DNA of 64,000 bases from Protonemura montana (Eukaryota > Arthropoda > Insecta > Plecoptera > Nemouridae): assembly GCA_947568835.1 (NCBI GenBank), contig OX387606.1, forward strand, positions 20,183,940 through 20,247,939, given 5' to 3'. A program made the translations under genes and the position numbers. This document shows positions 1-10,299 of the stretch, piece after piece. The notes under the pieces are model-generated. The model was not told where the DNA came from and made no database searches. It worked only from the letters and a program-made list of their open reading frames with translations. Position 1 is the stretch's first letter. Each line of letters opens with the position of its first letter.

Positions 1-368
1 TAGCCCCGGGAATTTCTAGGGGCTCGTGCGATTTCAAAGCAAGAGTTACGTTAAACAAAACACTGCGCCACTGCATTCTGTTCGAAATGAGAGAGCAACG
101 CGATAATGAAATGCAAAACTGGTGCCGTCGAGCCGCGCGGCGTCGGCGTCGGCGTCTATATCTGTGTGGTGTCGAAATACAACAACCAACCATCAGGTGT
201 AACGTAGCGTCGCGACGCCCGGCGCTCGACGCCCGACGCCGCGCGCTTCTATACGACGCCGCTATTTGAATAATGCAATAAAGCGTCGAGGGGCGGACGC
301 TCTCGGGCCGCGCTGCCAGCTCTACACAATTAGCATGCTTTAAACTACACTAGCTGCGAATTTTAGAA

Positions 369-407
<39 letters not shown>

Positions 408-1650
408 CTGGATACACAGGGGTGAACAACTATAGCACACAACTGCCTGCTTCTTCTACACTTCACACGTTTTCCAAAGTCTTATGCACTTGTTTAAATT
501 CTAGCAGAAACTACGAGTAATTGGATAACTCAGGATCAAGAACATATTAAAACATATTTGTAATTTAATACCTACCTGCGTAGAATATAGTTGTGTGCCT
601 TTCATAACGCTCAGCTTGTTTAGGTTTTGAAGCAATCTTTTGCAATTGATAAAACCTTGGCTCAACAAGAATCGTGGCATTCAAATGGCACCACTTCCCA
701 AAAAAAAAATCCCCAATACAATCTCACACACTGATTTACTCTTCCACAATCTCATAGGGGTTTGTTCGCTCTGGCACCATACTTGCACACCGAGGAGAAT
801 TCGGCGGGAGACATTTTGTGTCAATCCTCACACCAAACTTGCCCAAGGAAATACAGAAACTCGCTCCCCAAAATTTGCATCCCTGTCTCGCATATTACCA
901 TCATCCCCCCTCCCTCCTGCTTTTCTCGCTGTGGAAAACGGCGCTGCCGGCTTTTCCAAGCAATGGTGCGCTGTATACATAATGGTTTTCCTCCGGTTGT
1001 TACATACAAAGAATGCAAATAGCTCGAGCTCGACGCGGGCGCCTGCAGAAAACAGTGCCTCCGCCTGCTCCAGGCGAACGCCGAGGTGAAAATTCACAGA
1101 CATTAGGCAAAGCGAGCTCGAGCCAGCTTTACAGCGAGGAGCGAGAGGCGCGATGTGAGAGATGAGAGGCGACGACGTCGAATTTACCAGTCGTGTTTAA
1201 GCACCGTCCCCCGGGAGACGGCGAGCGCGAAGCGAAGGAGAGGGTAGACATCGCTTCCGTCGGGAAGGGTGAGGGAGAGAGCAGAGGAAAATTGTGTGCA
1301 CCAATGCCAGCAATTTGTTCGAGTCTGAAGAAACGGTGTTTCACTGGCTGGTTGTGTTAGCGAGCAAACCGAATGCGAGAGACATGTTGGTGCTCGTGGA
1401 ACTTGCGTTTGGAATACAGAACAGATTGGGTTGGTTGTGAGGGCGAGTTATTAATTGCAGTCTTGATCGGTTAGCTAAGCCGTGTTATTTCGTTTTCTGT
1501 TCTAAAATTTGCGCTTAAAGCCAAGATTTTTGTGTACATAAGAAAGTAGGCGATTGATTGACTGTAAAAAATCTGACTACGTACCATTGTATAAAAAATA
1601 AGAAACAAGCTCGATACCGTGATTTAATTGCATATTCACGGCTCGAGGTT
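1..1650. other. Gene-free left edge with CpG-rich patches
   Basis: No convincing exon on either strand. Two CpG-rich patches stand out: positions 120-310, with GCGTCGGCGTC-type words, and 1020-1300, which is purine-rich with CG and GAGAGG runs. They could be regulatory or the edge of a promoter for a gene outside the window. A 36-base poly-C run lies at 371-406. Short open frames here have no signal peptide, domain or splice context and look like chance. Confidence 0.5.
371..406. repeat. Poly-C tract, 36 bases
   Basis: An uninterrupted run of 36 C. Tracts of this length are unstable and often mis-sized in assemblies, so the exact length is doubtful. Confidence 0.95.
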
Positions 1651-2033
1651 TTAGCCCTCAATTTTCTTCGCTTTGCACTTTCCAACATCGTTGTAAAAGT
1701 CGAAGACGCCCTCAGAATTCACCGGCTCGCTGCATTCCAGTCCTACATCACAGATCCCCGACAAATCGAAAGACCCGCCACAAGGTTCGTCCAGCACCTG
1801 AAAACATATCACTTAAAAACCATGTTCTGAGCGACACTTTATCAATGAACCATGTCATCATAAATCCAGGTCACCTTGGCACATTTTTGGCAGCAGATGC
1901 AGACGTCATGTGTAAGTCCTCCTTTGCAGCCTACAGGAGCAACACAGCTCTTCGGGTCACAGACACGACATCGCAGTCCTTCCGTGGACACAGCCACGAA
2001 CAGGAGCAGCGCCAGGACCTTTACAGCGTACAT
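1651..2033 (-). CDS. Single IGFBP-domain secreted protein, copy 1
   Basis: Two coding exons: 2033-1875 and 1797-1651 (101 aa). A donor AAG|GTGACC follows the first exon and an acceptor TTTTCAG|GTG precedes the second. The signal peptide MYAVKVLALLLFVAVSTEG is followed by 12 cysteines in the IGFBP N-terminal pattern. The core CICCQKCA corresponds to the family motif GCGCCxxCA, and the second exon opens VLDEPCGG. The protein should be secreted into haemolymph. Related single-domain proteins of spiders, ticks and crustaceans are linked to immunity or wounding, and insulin/IGF binding is possible but unproven. The start is the first ATG after the 5' UTR acceptor TTGTGCAG. The exon 2 tail VNSEGVFDFYND before the last Cys is longer than in the other copies. 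Confidence 0.88.
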
Positions 2034-2113
2034 GGTTCCTGCACAAAACAACGCGGTTCTTTGAAGATTTCCCATATGTCTTCCGATCTGCGTTGTTAGC
2101 TAAGAAGACTTAC

Positions 2114-2169
2114 CAGCTTTGCACTAAGGTCGAAGATGATCCTTCTATCTCGCTATCTGATCCGCGACT
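2114..2169 (-). promoter_or_regulatory. 5' UTR exon and core promoter of copy 1
   Basis: A donor AGCTG|GTAAGTC ends a non-coding exon at 2114, which pairs with the acceptor just before the ATG at 2033. On the minus strand TATAACC starts at 2200, and the arthropod initiator TCAGT has its A at 2169, exactly 31 bases downstream. That is the expected TATA-to-start spacing. A palindromic CRE, TGACGTCA, lies at 2280-2287. Confidence 0.6.
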
Positions 2170-2251
2170 GAGCCAGCCGGAGCTTGCCATGGAGGTTATA
2201 ATTGGAAGCGAGTACATTTCGTGATTTTATCGCACTCTTTCTTGTTGACAT

Positions 2252-2287
2252 CGTGACCTATGCCCATGACCTATGCCTATGACGTCA
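2252..2287. repeat. Short tandem repeat ending in a CRE palindrome
   Basis: Three imperfect copies of GACCTATGCCTAT, the last running into TGACGTCA (2280-2287). The repeat lies 80-120 bases upstream of the proposed start site of copy 1 and could be a regulatory site array. Confidence 0.5.
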
Positions 2288-2699
2288 CAACTCGCCTAGT
2301 GGGATTCTCTTGCTAAATAAAACTAGCGTCGCAGAGGAGAAGTCTAAAATGTTTATTTCAAAGCGAATAAGTCTGTGCATGTAAAATAAGAAGAATATCG
2401 AAACCATTTCCGTCAGCGATGGTCGATGTTTCATATAAATGATACAATTTTTATAATATGTGTCATGATTTTTCACAAGATATACCTTGAGTTGCTACCA
2501 CAAAACACTAATAAGGCGGACCACCTGCTTGTCCCTTGCCTCGGTTCGAGACTATAGCCAGTGAAAGCCCTAGCTGCCCCTTGCAGGACGATAAGTAATG
2601 CAATTGTGTTGAAAGTAATGACTTTTCGCGAACGGCGATCACTCTATCAAGTCGAGGGCGATAAGTTGCCAGCGCACGATGGTGACAGGCGATGGTTAT

Positions 2700-3075
2700 T
2701 CAGTATTCACAATATTTCGGCACGCATTTCCCTGGCTCATAGATATCTGCTTTGGGTTCGTCACAGATCAGTCCCTTGTCGCAGATCCCCGACATTTTCC
2801 ACACACCGCCGCACTCCTCTCCTTCAAGCTGGACATCAAAGAAACGCAAATATTTCAACGTTTTGAGACAGTCTGGCATAAATACAATACACTTTGAGTC
2901 TTCTAACAAAGCGTACCTTAGCACATCTTTGGCAGCAATTGCAAATGTCGAGAGTCAACCCGCCAACGCAGCCTTCGGGAGGAACACATTTTGAGAGGTC
3001 GCACGGAATACATTTCAATGCTTCGTTGGACACCACCACCAACACAAGCAGCGCACAGATTTTAACGGCGATCAT
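2700..3075 (-). CDS. Single IGFBP-domain secreted protein, copy 2
   Basis: Exons 3075-2917 and 2828-2700 (95 aa). Exon 1 is 159 bases, the same as in copies 1, 4 and 5, and encodes MIAVKICALLVLVVVSNEA plus eight cysteines with the core CNCCQRCA. The donor is AAG|GTACGC. Exon 2 follows GATGTCCAG and opens LEGEECGGVWKMSG. The frame continues upstream without a stop, but the first ATG downstream of a likely UTR acceptor is at 3075. The C-terminus PKYCEY adds a thirteenth cysteine beyond the 12 of the fold, so one cysteine may be unpaired or allow dimerisation. Secretion and fold are well supported; the ligand is unknown. Confidence 0.88.
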
Positions 3076-3341
3076 GGTCACTGGCTAGTAGGGAATTAAC
3101 ATGATTTAAACTTTCAGAAGTCAGTCAGTAATCACAGCATTTTTAGCTGAAACCCTTGACAGGAAAAAGTCAGCGCTTGCAGTTCCTAGTGTAATTTTTG
3201 TCAAAAAGAAAGTTACGCTATAATTACCGGTAAATTTGGTTTTGATATTAAATATTAGCCCAAAATGCATTACTATTTGTGATATTTTGAATCGCTCCTT
3301 GTCTAGGTTCACTGAAATAGAAAGACATACGATCGACTTAC

Positions 3342-3508
3342 CTCTGGAGTTCTGTCAGTTTGTTGCTAGTTCGTCGACCACGATAAAATACCTTGATTAC
3401 GAGTGTCAACGTAGTTGTGTGTCCGAGCAAGGCCAGGGTTAGTCAAGCAGTGTCTCGCTATTCGACTGTTCGTGTCGCGAGCTCAACCAAATTATTGTCA
3501 TGACGTCA
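3342..3508 (-). promoter_or_regulatory. 5' UTR exon donor and promoter region of copy 2
   Basis: The donor CCAGAG|GTAAGTC at 3342 ends a non-coding exon. A TATTTTAT box lies at 3385-3392 and a perfect CRE, TGACGTCA, at 3501-3508. The CRE is the same element found upstream of copy 1. The exact start site is not clear. Confidence 0.45.
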
Positions 3509-3519
3509 GCGTAATTAGC

Positions 3520-4428
3520 ACCCATCCCACGCCCTGAATCCCATCTCGACACCGCACTTTTAATAACACATGTTTTTTTGGCGAGCACGCGTCTTCTCAT
3601 GATAAACAAGCAAACTTTTAAATCTTTCACACGCATGTTGGAAGGCACTACAAACGCCTTCCAGACACAAGTTGTTTACGCAGTGCGTAAGGAGAAATGC
3701 AACTCATAAAACACGAGCGAAGTACGGCATGCACTGGTTTGGTGAACACTTGCAATTGTATACTGATATGGACTATGACGAAGGTTGGGTGCGTGCTTCA
3801 GGGTCCTGCACATACTCATTATACTCGTCGTTTGACCTCCAAACCATCTATAAATAACCAATATCGATGATCGTTGAATTGTAACGATCTAATATTCTAC
3901 CTGTCAGTAGAGCAAGCCACCTAAAGGTTGAGTCGAGCTACCATAAGATATGTAAATCAAATCGCACAGTTCATATTACTTATTTTCCAACTAATGGCGC
4001 ATAAGATGTCATCGAATAGTTGGTCGTAAGAGGCACACACCGCTTGTCCTAGAATTAACTTATAAGGCGCATCCACAACTCAGTTAAGCGGATGTGGAAG
4101 GGAGCACATTGACGTGCAGAATAATTGTACAAAAGTATGTTAGGGAAGCCAGTGGGTTTATTCAATTTTATTCAAAATATGTGTACCTGTTTTTTTTGTC
4201 TGACATGATAAGCCATCACATTGGTCTCCAAGTCTATCAATTAGGGATTAGGTGGCCATGGAAGCTGCCGAGCTGTCCCTGTCAGGAAGGTTTATGCTTG
4301 TGTGGAATCATCGATGACCACCATTAGACGGTCACCAGAAAAAAACCAGAAATGCAGTCTGTGTACTTTCTGGTATACGCAGTAATGAAGATAACACAAT
4401 CTTCATGGCCAGGATCGAAGCAGTGGCG
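3520..4428. other. Spacer between copies 2 and 3
   Basis: About 0.9 kb without a supported exon. The open frames are short and lack splice context. TTTATT at 4157-4162 is an AATAAA signal on the minus strand, about 270 bases past the stop of copy 3, and may end that transcript. Confidence 0.5.
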
Positions 4429-5075
4429 TTATTTCTTGGACTCCGGCTCGCACAAGCCGGAGAGGGAGTTTTCTATGCATTTGAGTCCAGTGTCGCAAAT
4501 TGCGACGATCAAGCCCTGCTTTCCGCCGCCGCATAACTCCCCTTCAAGCTGCAAGAATTTGTAGTCAGGTGACTAGAAACCCTACCAGGTTACTGGCTAA
4601 TGGCCCAGAGGACTGATCTTGAAAGTTCAAGGAAACTGCGATTAATTTTGTCCCTCAATAGTACAATTATAAACATTCTTATTAGAAGACCTAGGTCAGG
4701 GGTATTTCAAATATTGTGCGAACTCTCTTTAGCTTACTCCCGATCCAACAGAAATGAAAATGACACATTTTGGTATACGATGGTTTTAGTGGCTTCTATG
4801 TTTTCTCTTATTTGCAATCAGCTGGTCACCAAAAGTACTGGCATCAATTATTTGGTGGAATGTTGACGCAAGTTTAAGGTATGATAGAGCAATGTCCATA
4901 CCTTGGCACACTGTTCGCAGCACCCACAGAACCCTGGAGTCTTACCACCCTTGCACCCCTGGGGCTCCTCACATTTGACAAAATCGCAGACGTTTGGGGG
5001 ACACACGATTCCTTCTGTGAAGGCCACTACCAACACGAGCATCGTCACTTCAAGTAACATCTTCGTCGCCAACAT
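4429..5075 (-). CDS. Single IGFBP-domain secreted protein, copy 3
   Basis: Exons 5075-4902 and 4548-4429 (97 aa). Exon 1 encodes a signal peptide ending VLVVAFTEG and eight cysteines with the core CGCCEQCA. The donor is AAG|GTATGG. Exon 2, after TTCTTGCAG, opens LEGELCGGG and ends PESKK. All 12 cysteines are present. The first ATG after the acceptor CGTTGCAG is at 5075. A second in-frame ATG at 5060 would give the 159-base first exon seen in copies 1, 2, 4 and 5, so either start is possible. The PP insertion between the first two cysteines (IVCPPNVC) and the missing D after GG (KTPGFC) make this the most divergent intact copy. Confidence 0.87.
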
Positions 5076-5590
5076 CTTACCTGCAACGAAGAGAGATAAA
5101 AAAGTCAGTGAAACATGTTTTAGGGAATTTTAGATTATGTATAGGAATTTTTCCAAATGATCTTTTCCCTGTTCGTTCACGTCAAAAGTGTCTTTCAGCT
5201 GGCGTTTTTTCGGTTTCGGTGATGTTATCATAAATTTAATCACATACTACCTCCATATTCTGTCGGATCCAGGTAGGCTGAAAAGCATCAATATAGAGTG
5301 TGGTAAAAACTCTGTGAAGGAAGCTGACAAAGGTCTTAAAAAAGAGTATGCACAATCATTTCGCTTTCTGTAGAAAATAAAAATCCAAACTATCAATTAA
5401 GTGTGTGGACGATCAGAAATTTTCAAGTAGATTCGACTTCAAGGCTTTTTTATTGTCTAGCAGTTCCGCGAGCATAAGAAACTTTCGCGGAGTCAGAACT
5501 AAGAAATTAGTAATCAAGTCAGAGGTTCAAACGAGTGATTGTCGAGTTTTGAGATTATTTTTCTCTGATATTAAAGAAATGTTGACACTC

Positions 5591-5671
5591 ACCAGCAACA
5601 ATTAACCTGGGCTCGTATTGCACCTTGTTCTACTCGTGATGGTCGGCTGGACTGTCATAGCTCTATTTATA
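5591..5671 (-). promoter_or_regulatory. 5' UTR exon and TATA box of copy 3
   Basis: On the minus strand TATAAATA (5671-5664) is followed about 31 bases on by CCATCACG, then by a short exon ending TTGCTG|GTGAGTG at about 5591. The arrangement matches copy 1: TATA, short UTR exon, intron, then an acceptor just before the ATG. Confidence 0.55.
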
Positions 5672-5679
5672 TTGGCTGG

Positions 5680-6827
5680 CAATCACAAGCATGTGAAGTA
5701 CACATCATGTGCCTATCAATGTAATGGTAATTGTAGTGTGATATTTATAATCTCTTGCAGAAGGAAGTAATTTATTGACGGTCGGTTTTTCCTCTAGCTA
5801 GAAATACAACATTTAGTTCATGACGAGCTAGTCATGTTGTACCAACTGAAAATTGCATTAAGCCGTACACTTAGGTCAAATTAAAAAACTAAAATTACAA
5901 AAGTGAAGATCTTCATTTTTATTTTAGACACGTGGATTCGTGGATTTCGTGGATTTTCAGAGTAGAATTATTTTTGAAGATCAATTTCAATTTAGTTGGC
6001 ATTTTGGTACATTGGTTCCCAAAATATTACAGTTTCATAATTATTTGAAGTGGCTTAATTATAACATTTCATTGATTTGTGACAAGATTTTCTATTTTAT
6101 TCGAAACAACAATAAACACACAAGAAAAACTGTTTTTAGTTGGCATAGTTTAAATATGGGTCATTCCATGTCAATTCAACCAAATTTTTTGGAAAATTGA
6201 CCGTCACCTCTTAGAAATCAACCAAACTTGGAACGATGATGACCACATAATTTTTCTTGTTGACATATTTTTTTGTTTGCCTCTGAGTAAAATGGTTCGC
6301 CCGGTACGGTCCCGAAACGGCGGGATGGCACTGAATTTTGGAGTACACGCGTCTTTTTTCTTTCTCGAATTGCGTCGGCTGTAGATAAGATAGATTAATG
6401 AAAAAATATGATTATGAAAGGTATTAAAATGTTGTTTCATAAAAAATAAATTTCGTTTAAAAAAAAGTAAAAAATCCCCCCCTTCCCCCTTTTTATTTTT
6501 TCTACCCCTATTATCTTTTTAAATACTATTTTGATTTTCTTGCAAAAATTTTTATTTGATAGCTATAAGTATAAACTCCATTTTATGAAAGTTTCAGAGT
6601 GGGACACCGAGGGAATTTTGAGATAAAAATTAAAAAGTATCGCCGTGTGAAAAAAATCGCATGTTTTTACATGTGTTTACGTGCATATGGGATAGTTCAT
6701 ACAAAATCAACACATCATTAAACCTGACCAACTTTTATGCGGAATAAAAGTATGCTTAGGCATAAAGAAGGCTTAGAACAGACTTTCGCTATTTTTTTCA
6801 AAATTTTGTCTCGCATCGTTCATGCGC
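5680..6827. other. AT-rich spacer with repeated ATGGGTCATTCC-like words
   Basis: No gene seen. ATGGGTCATTCCATGTCAAT at 6156 and the related ATGGGATAGTTCATACAAAA near 6687 lie in the same orientation. They are followed by similar CAACC/CAACAC text and look like two diverged copies of one repeat unit, perhaps DNA-transposon debris. Confidence 0.35.
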
Positions 6828-7508
6828 AGTAGAAGTCCAAACGTGGGCACTTTTCAGTGTTTTGATTCGCCTTTCAAGACGTTTGGGCTTCTAGCTAACG
6901 ACCCGTTAATGATAACGAAAAAATAAAAACACCGATAGAAAGCTGAGAAAATTTAGGAAAGGTCGAATTGAAAAAAAAACTTTAAAATATAAAAAATACC
7001 TTTAATGTACAAACATCCCCTAAATTGAGAAGAAAAAAGATTCACCCTACTTTTAGCTTGACGAAAATTTAACGAAACATCAGCAAAGAACTGGCCAAGC
7101 TGATCTAAAAGTTTAGTGATGGAACTCGCTTAAGTTTTTCAGATATTTTTTTATCACGATTTCTGAATCAAATCGGAATGTCACAATTTTACGAGATTTG
7201 CTAATTTAGCTACTACACGTATTAATTCGAGAAAAAAATTGTATCTCAGAAACTGGCAAGTTAGTCGTCACGAAACTTTTAGATCAGCTTGGTCAGTTCT
7301 TTAGTGAGGTTTTCTAAAATTTTTGTTAAGTTTGAAGTAGTATAAATTGTTTTTATTCTTCATTTAGGGGATGTTTGTAAATTAAGGGTAGTTTTCATAT
7401 TTTAAAGTTTTTTTTTTCAATTCGACATTTTCGAAATTTTCTCAGCGTTCTATAAGTGTTTTTATTTTTTCTTTATCATTAACGGGTTTAATTAGCTGTA
7501 CTTCTACT
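6828..7508. repeat. Foldback element with long inverted-repeat arms
   Basis: The left arm (about 6828-7165) and right arm (about 7230-7508) are reverse complements over roughly 250-270 bases with modest mismatch. Matching blocks include CCCGTTAATGATAA, AATAAAAACAC, GCTGAGAAAATTT, GTCGAATTG followed by poly-A, TTTACAAACATCCCCTAAA-like text and AAGCTGATCTAAAAGTTT. The outer ends match as AGTAGAAGT. The centre is only about 70 bases, with no open frame, so this is a non-autonomous foldback or MITE-like element. I cannot see a clear target-site duplication. Confidence 0.75.
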
Positions 7509-7732
7509 TTCACAACAGCTTCGATACACGATAAGAACCTTAATATTCGTGTAATACAACTGGAAAACGGTATATTTGCAATAACAAAAATCCATTTATT
7601 TCTGGACAAAGAATCGAGTGATTATTTACAAAAGATTAAAAAAGATAATAAAACAAAGAATAAATGGCATAATTTTGTGTTTACTATTTCCATTGCACGT
7701 ACCAATTTAAACACACGGATTAGATTTTTTAG

Positions 7733-7756
7733 ATTTTTTTTTTTTTTTTTTTTTTT
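7733..7756. repeat. Poly-T run
   Basis: About 24 T in a row, just downstream of the 3' end of copy 4. Confidence 0.8.
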
Positions 7757-7912
7757 AAAGTGGGGGGAAGTAGGAATTAGTTTTGGAAAGGAATAAGAAG
7801 GGCGAGAAAACCTGTTTACAGAGTTTCAGCAGTTAAAATAGTACTGTACTAATTCATTAAAACGACAAAAACGTCTAATCAAATGATAACACATTCTGGG
7901 TAAAAGTGATAC

Positions 7913-8286
7913 TCAAAGCACGCTGGGCATTGCCCGGCAGTGTCCGGGGTTTTGATCTATGACGGATACCTCTTTGTCACACTTCAGTCCCTTGTCACAA
8001 GATCCAGCATGGTTCCAAACTCCTCCACACTCCTCTCCAAGAACCTGCAAAGAGCAAACCATACGCTTATCAACCGTCTTAGAGCGAGCTAGACCTTACC
8101 CGTTCGTCGGGAGATAACCTCATTCACCTTCGCGCAAATATGACAACAGCTACACATATCGCGGGTCAGTCCTCCCTTGCAGTTAACCGGCGCTTTGCAG
8201 TTCTCTGCGACGCAATTGAGGCAAGTATGGCCATCAACAACGACGGCAGCCACCATCAACAGCAGGATTGCTAAAATCTTCACCAT
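7913..8286 (-). CDS. Single IGFBP-domain secreted protein, copy 4
   Basis: Exons 8286-8128 and 8044-7913 (96 aa). The signal peptide MVKILAILLLMVAAVVVDG is followed by HTCLNC and the core CSCCHICA. The donor is AAG|GTGAAT. Exon 2, after CTTTGCAG, opens VLGEECGGVWNHAGSCDKGL, the closest of the array to the family consensus, and ends CRAMPSVL. Twelve cysteines are present. TTTATT near 7596 could be its minus-strand polyadenylation signal. Its first-exon leader, UTR exon and upstream SINE are matched at the dead copy near 17 kb, so this gene is the sister of that pseudogene. Confidence 0.9.
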
Positions 8287-8610
8287 CTTGTTTCGTACGA
8301 GCGGAAATCTGGGGAACTATAAGTCGAAATGCCTATAGCACTGAATTCTAATTATTAGGTTTCTGTTTACGAATAATTTCATGGATTGGATTTAGGAACT
8401 CTAATCAATCTGTTATGGGTACTTATACCTACCTTGTGTGTGTGATGATGTAGATACTAGCACAAAAATGAGTAAATTTAGAAATGGGGGATTGGGTAGA
8501 AATAACAGCAACGATGAGTTTTAAGCTTAAAAATACACAACAGTAATAATAATACTAGTTCTTACGATGATTCCTAATCCATCGCAATTAACAGCTGGAT
8601 AGATGCTTAC

Positions 8611-8773
8611 CTCGGCCAAACTCTGTTACAAGTACTACTCAATTATACTTACTACTCATAGTACTACGTATTTCCAGCAACAATAAATGCCATTTAACTT
8701 TTTAAGTAACCATAAAAGGCATGGTGACTGGAACGGTTGGAGCGGTTCGTGATTATCACGTGTTGGTTTTATA
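8611..8773 (-). promoter_or_regulatory. 5' UTR exon and TATA box of copy 4
   Basis: TATAAAA (8773-8767, minus strand) precedes a non-coding exon starting near 8742 and ending GGCCGAG|GTAAGC at 8611. A CACGTG E-box sits directly downstream of the TATA box. The text ACAGAGTTTGG(C/T)CGAG at the end of the exon is shared with the pseudogene copy at 17,764. Confidence 0.55.
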
Positions 8774-8827
8774 GCACATGCTTGCCACTCGATGGTGCGG
8801 CACCAGTTGGTGATAATGAGAACTTAT

Positions 8828-9112
8828 CCTAGCCTAGACGGGACGATAGGTAACCCGGTGGCACCAACCCACACTTTAGCTAGAAACTTTGGTAAGCAAT
8901 GACTTGCTTGCTGCATGATGTTGTACCTACCCTCTTAATAATCAACTCAACTACAGCGTTCCATCGATATTAACTTCAATCTCTCAAGCCTATCTCTAGT
9001 TCTAGCATATGTTTTATGATGGCACATCACTTACATCCCGCAACAAAAAAAACTGCCATTTTATACCTAACCCAGCGCAGTGTTGCTTAACTTCGGTGAT
9101 CTCACGAGGACC
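8828..9112 (-). mobile_element. 5S-rRNA-derived SINE, minus orientation
   Basis: Read on the minus strand, the 5S-like head lies at 9112-9067. It retains GATCACCGAAGTTAAG-like box A text (here GAGATCACCGAAGTTAAGCA) and CACTGCGCTGGGT. The tail at about 8870-8828 contains CCGGGTTACC and CTAGGCTAGG. The flank TGATAATGAGAACTTA matches that of the SINE upstream of the pseudogene, so both descend from one insertion. Confidence 0.65.
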
Positions 9113-9410
9113 GGTGATATTTGATAATAACACAAAAATGTATATTTAAATTGTCAACACTTATATTTTTGGTGAAAATATTATTTCATGGATCAACAAA
9201 TTATTCATAATTTATAGAATGAACAAACGCACGGTGGCTCCTGCGAATAAAGCTTCAGATAATTTCCAAAAGATCCATTAAACCAATCCGAAGCGTTTTA
9301 TAAATAAAAAATTAGTATATGAGACTATAAGTACAGGCACACTACATTGTTAAAAGATAAAGATAAATAAGTGAGTTTCATCGAGTACTGATTGTAGGCT
9401 GCCTAGGCCG

Positions 9411-9905
9411 TTAGGCTGGTTTTGCCTTGCAGTGTCCAACAGCATTGAAGTCTTCGGGATTGTTATCGCACTGCAGACCTACGTCGCACCGTCCCTTGTA
9501 GTTCCAGGGTCCCGCGCATTCCTCCCCAAGAACCTGGTTGGGATAAATCTCATAGAATCAGCAATAACAGACAGCACTGCAGCAAAAACAGCTACAGAAT
9601 TCGTATCAGGCTGATCTTTCCATCGCTTCTCACAAGACCAAACCTTTAGGGGGTGCACCTAACCTTAAAAGATACTCTGCAAACCTCTGGCGGTGCCGTC
9701 TGTTCGGCGTAAACGAGCGGGAACCGTTCGACAGTCGTCATGTTACCTTGGCGCAGATTCGACAGCAACCGCACACGTCGAAGGTGAGGCCGCCCCGGCA
9801 GATTTTGGGCATAATGCAAATGGTTGTGTCGCATCTTGGGCAACTCAAAGCGTCCGCGGCAGCCGCCACCAACAGCAACATTGCGACAATCTTCACTGAC
9901 ATCAT
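9411..9905 (-). CDS. Single IGFBP-domain secreted protein, copy 5
   Basis: Exons 9905-9747 and 9533-9411 (93 aa). The signal peptide MMSVKIVAMLLLVAAAADA is followed by LSCPRC and the core CGCCRICA. The donor is AAG|GTAACA. Exon 2, after CCCAACCAG, opens VLGEECAGPWNYKGRCDVGL and ends CKAKPA. All 12 cysteines are present, but the usual CGG of exon 2 is CAG (Ala for Gly). Two ATG codons are adjacent (9905 and 9902); the first gives the standard 159-base exon. A likely UTR-exon donor ACGT|GTAAGT lies near 10,240. The secreted fold is clear; the partner is unknown. Confidence 0.9.
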
Positions 9906-10299
9906 CTTGCTATTCGAAAGGAAAGGTTAGGATTTAACGTCTAACTATTCTACATGATTCAATGGAATCTTATAATTCCTGGTTTTGTCTGAAGATAATA
10001 ATGTATTGTGTCAAAAATGATTTCACAACATTTAAATATGGGCGTTTTTAAAAGGCGAAAGCCAAATAAATTAGGAAATATGTTGAGAGCTTATCTCGCA
10101 GTGCATGAAATTCATGATTTATAAAAATTAAACAAGAATTGTAGAATTTATAAGAAGAATGGCTACAGTAGCTTATGAGAGAAACGAATCTTCACTAATT
10201 AGGTAAATAGGTCTGATTTTCTTTGAACATGATCTACTTACACGTTTATCTCCGTCTCTAGTCCACGCAAATATGAGCTGAATTCATGAAAATAACCCA

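Noticed and set aside
3079-3081. Start of copy 2 at 3081
   Set aside because: That codon is GTG. The first true ATG is at 3075 and gives the 159-base exon of the family.
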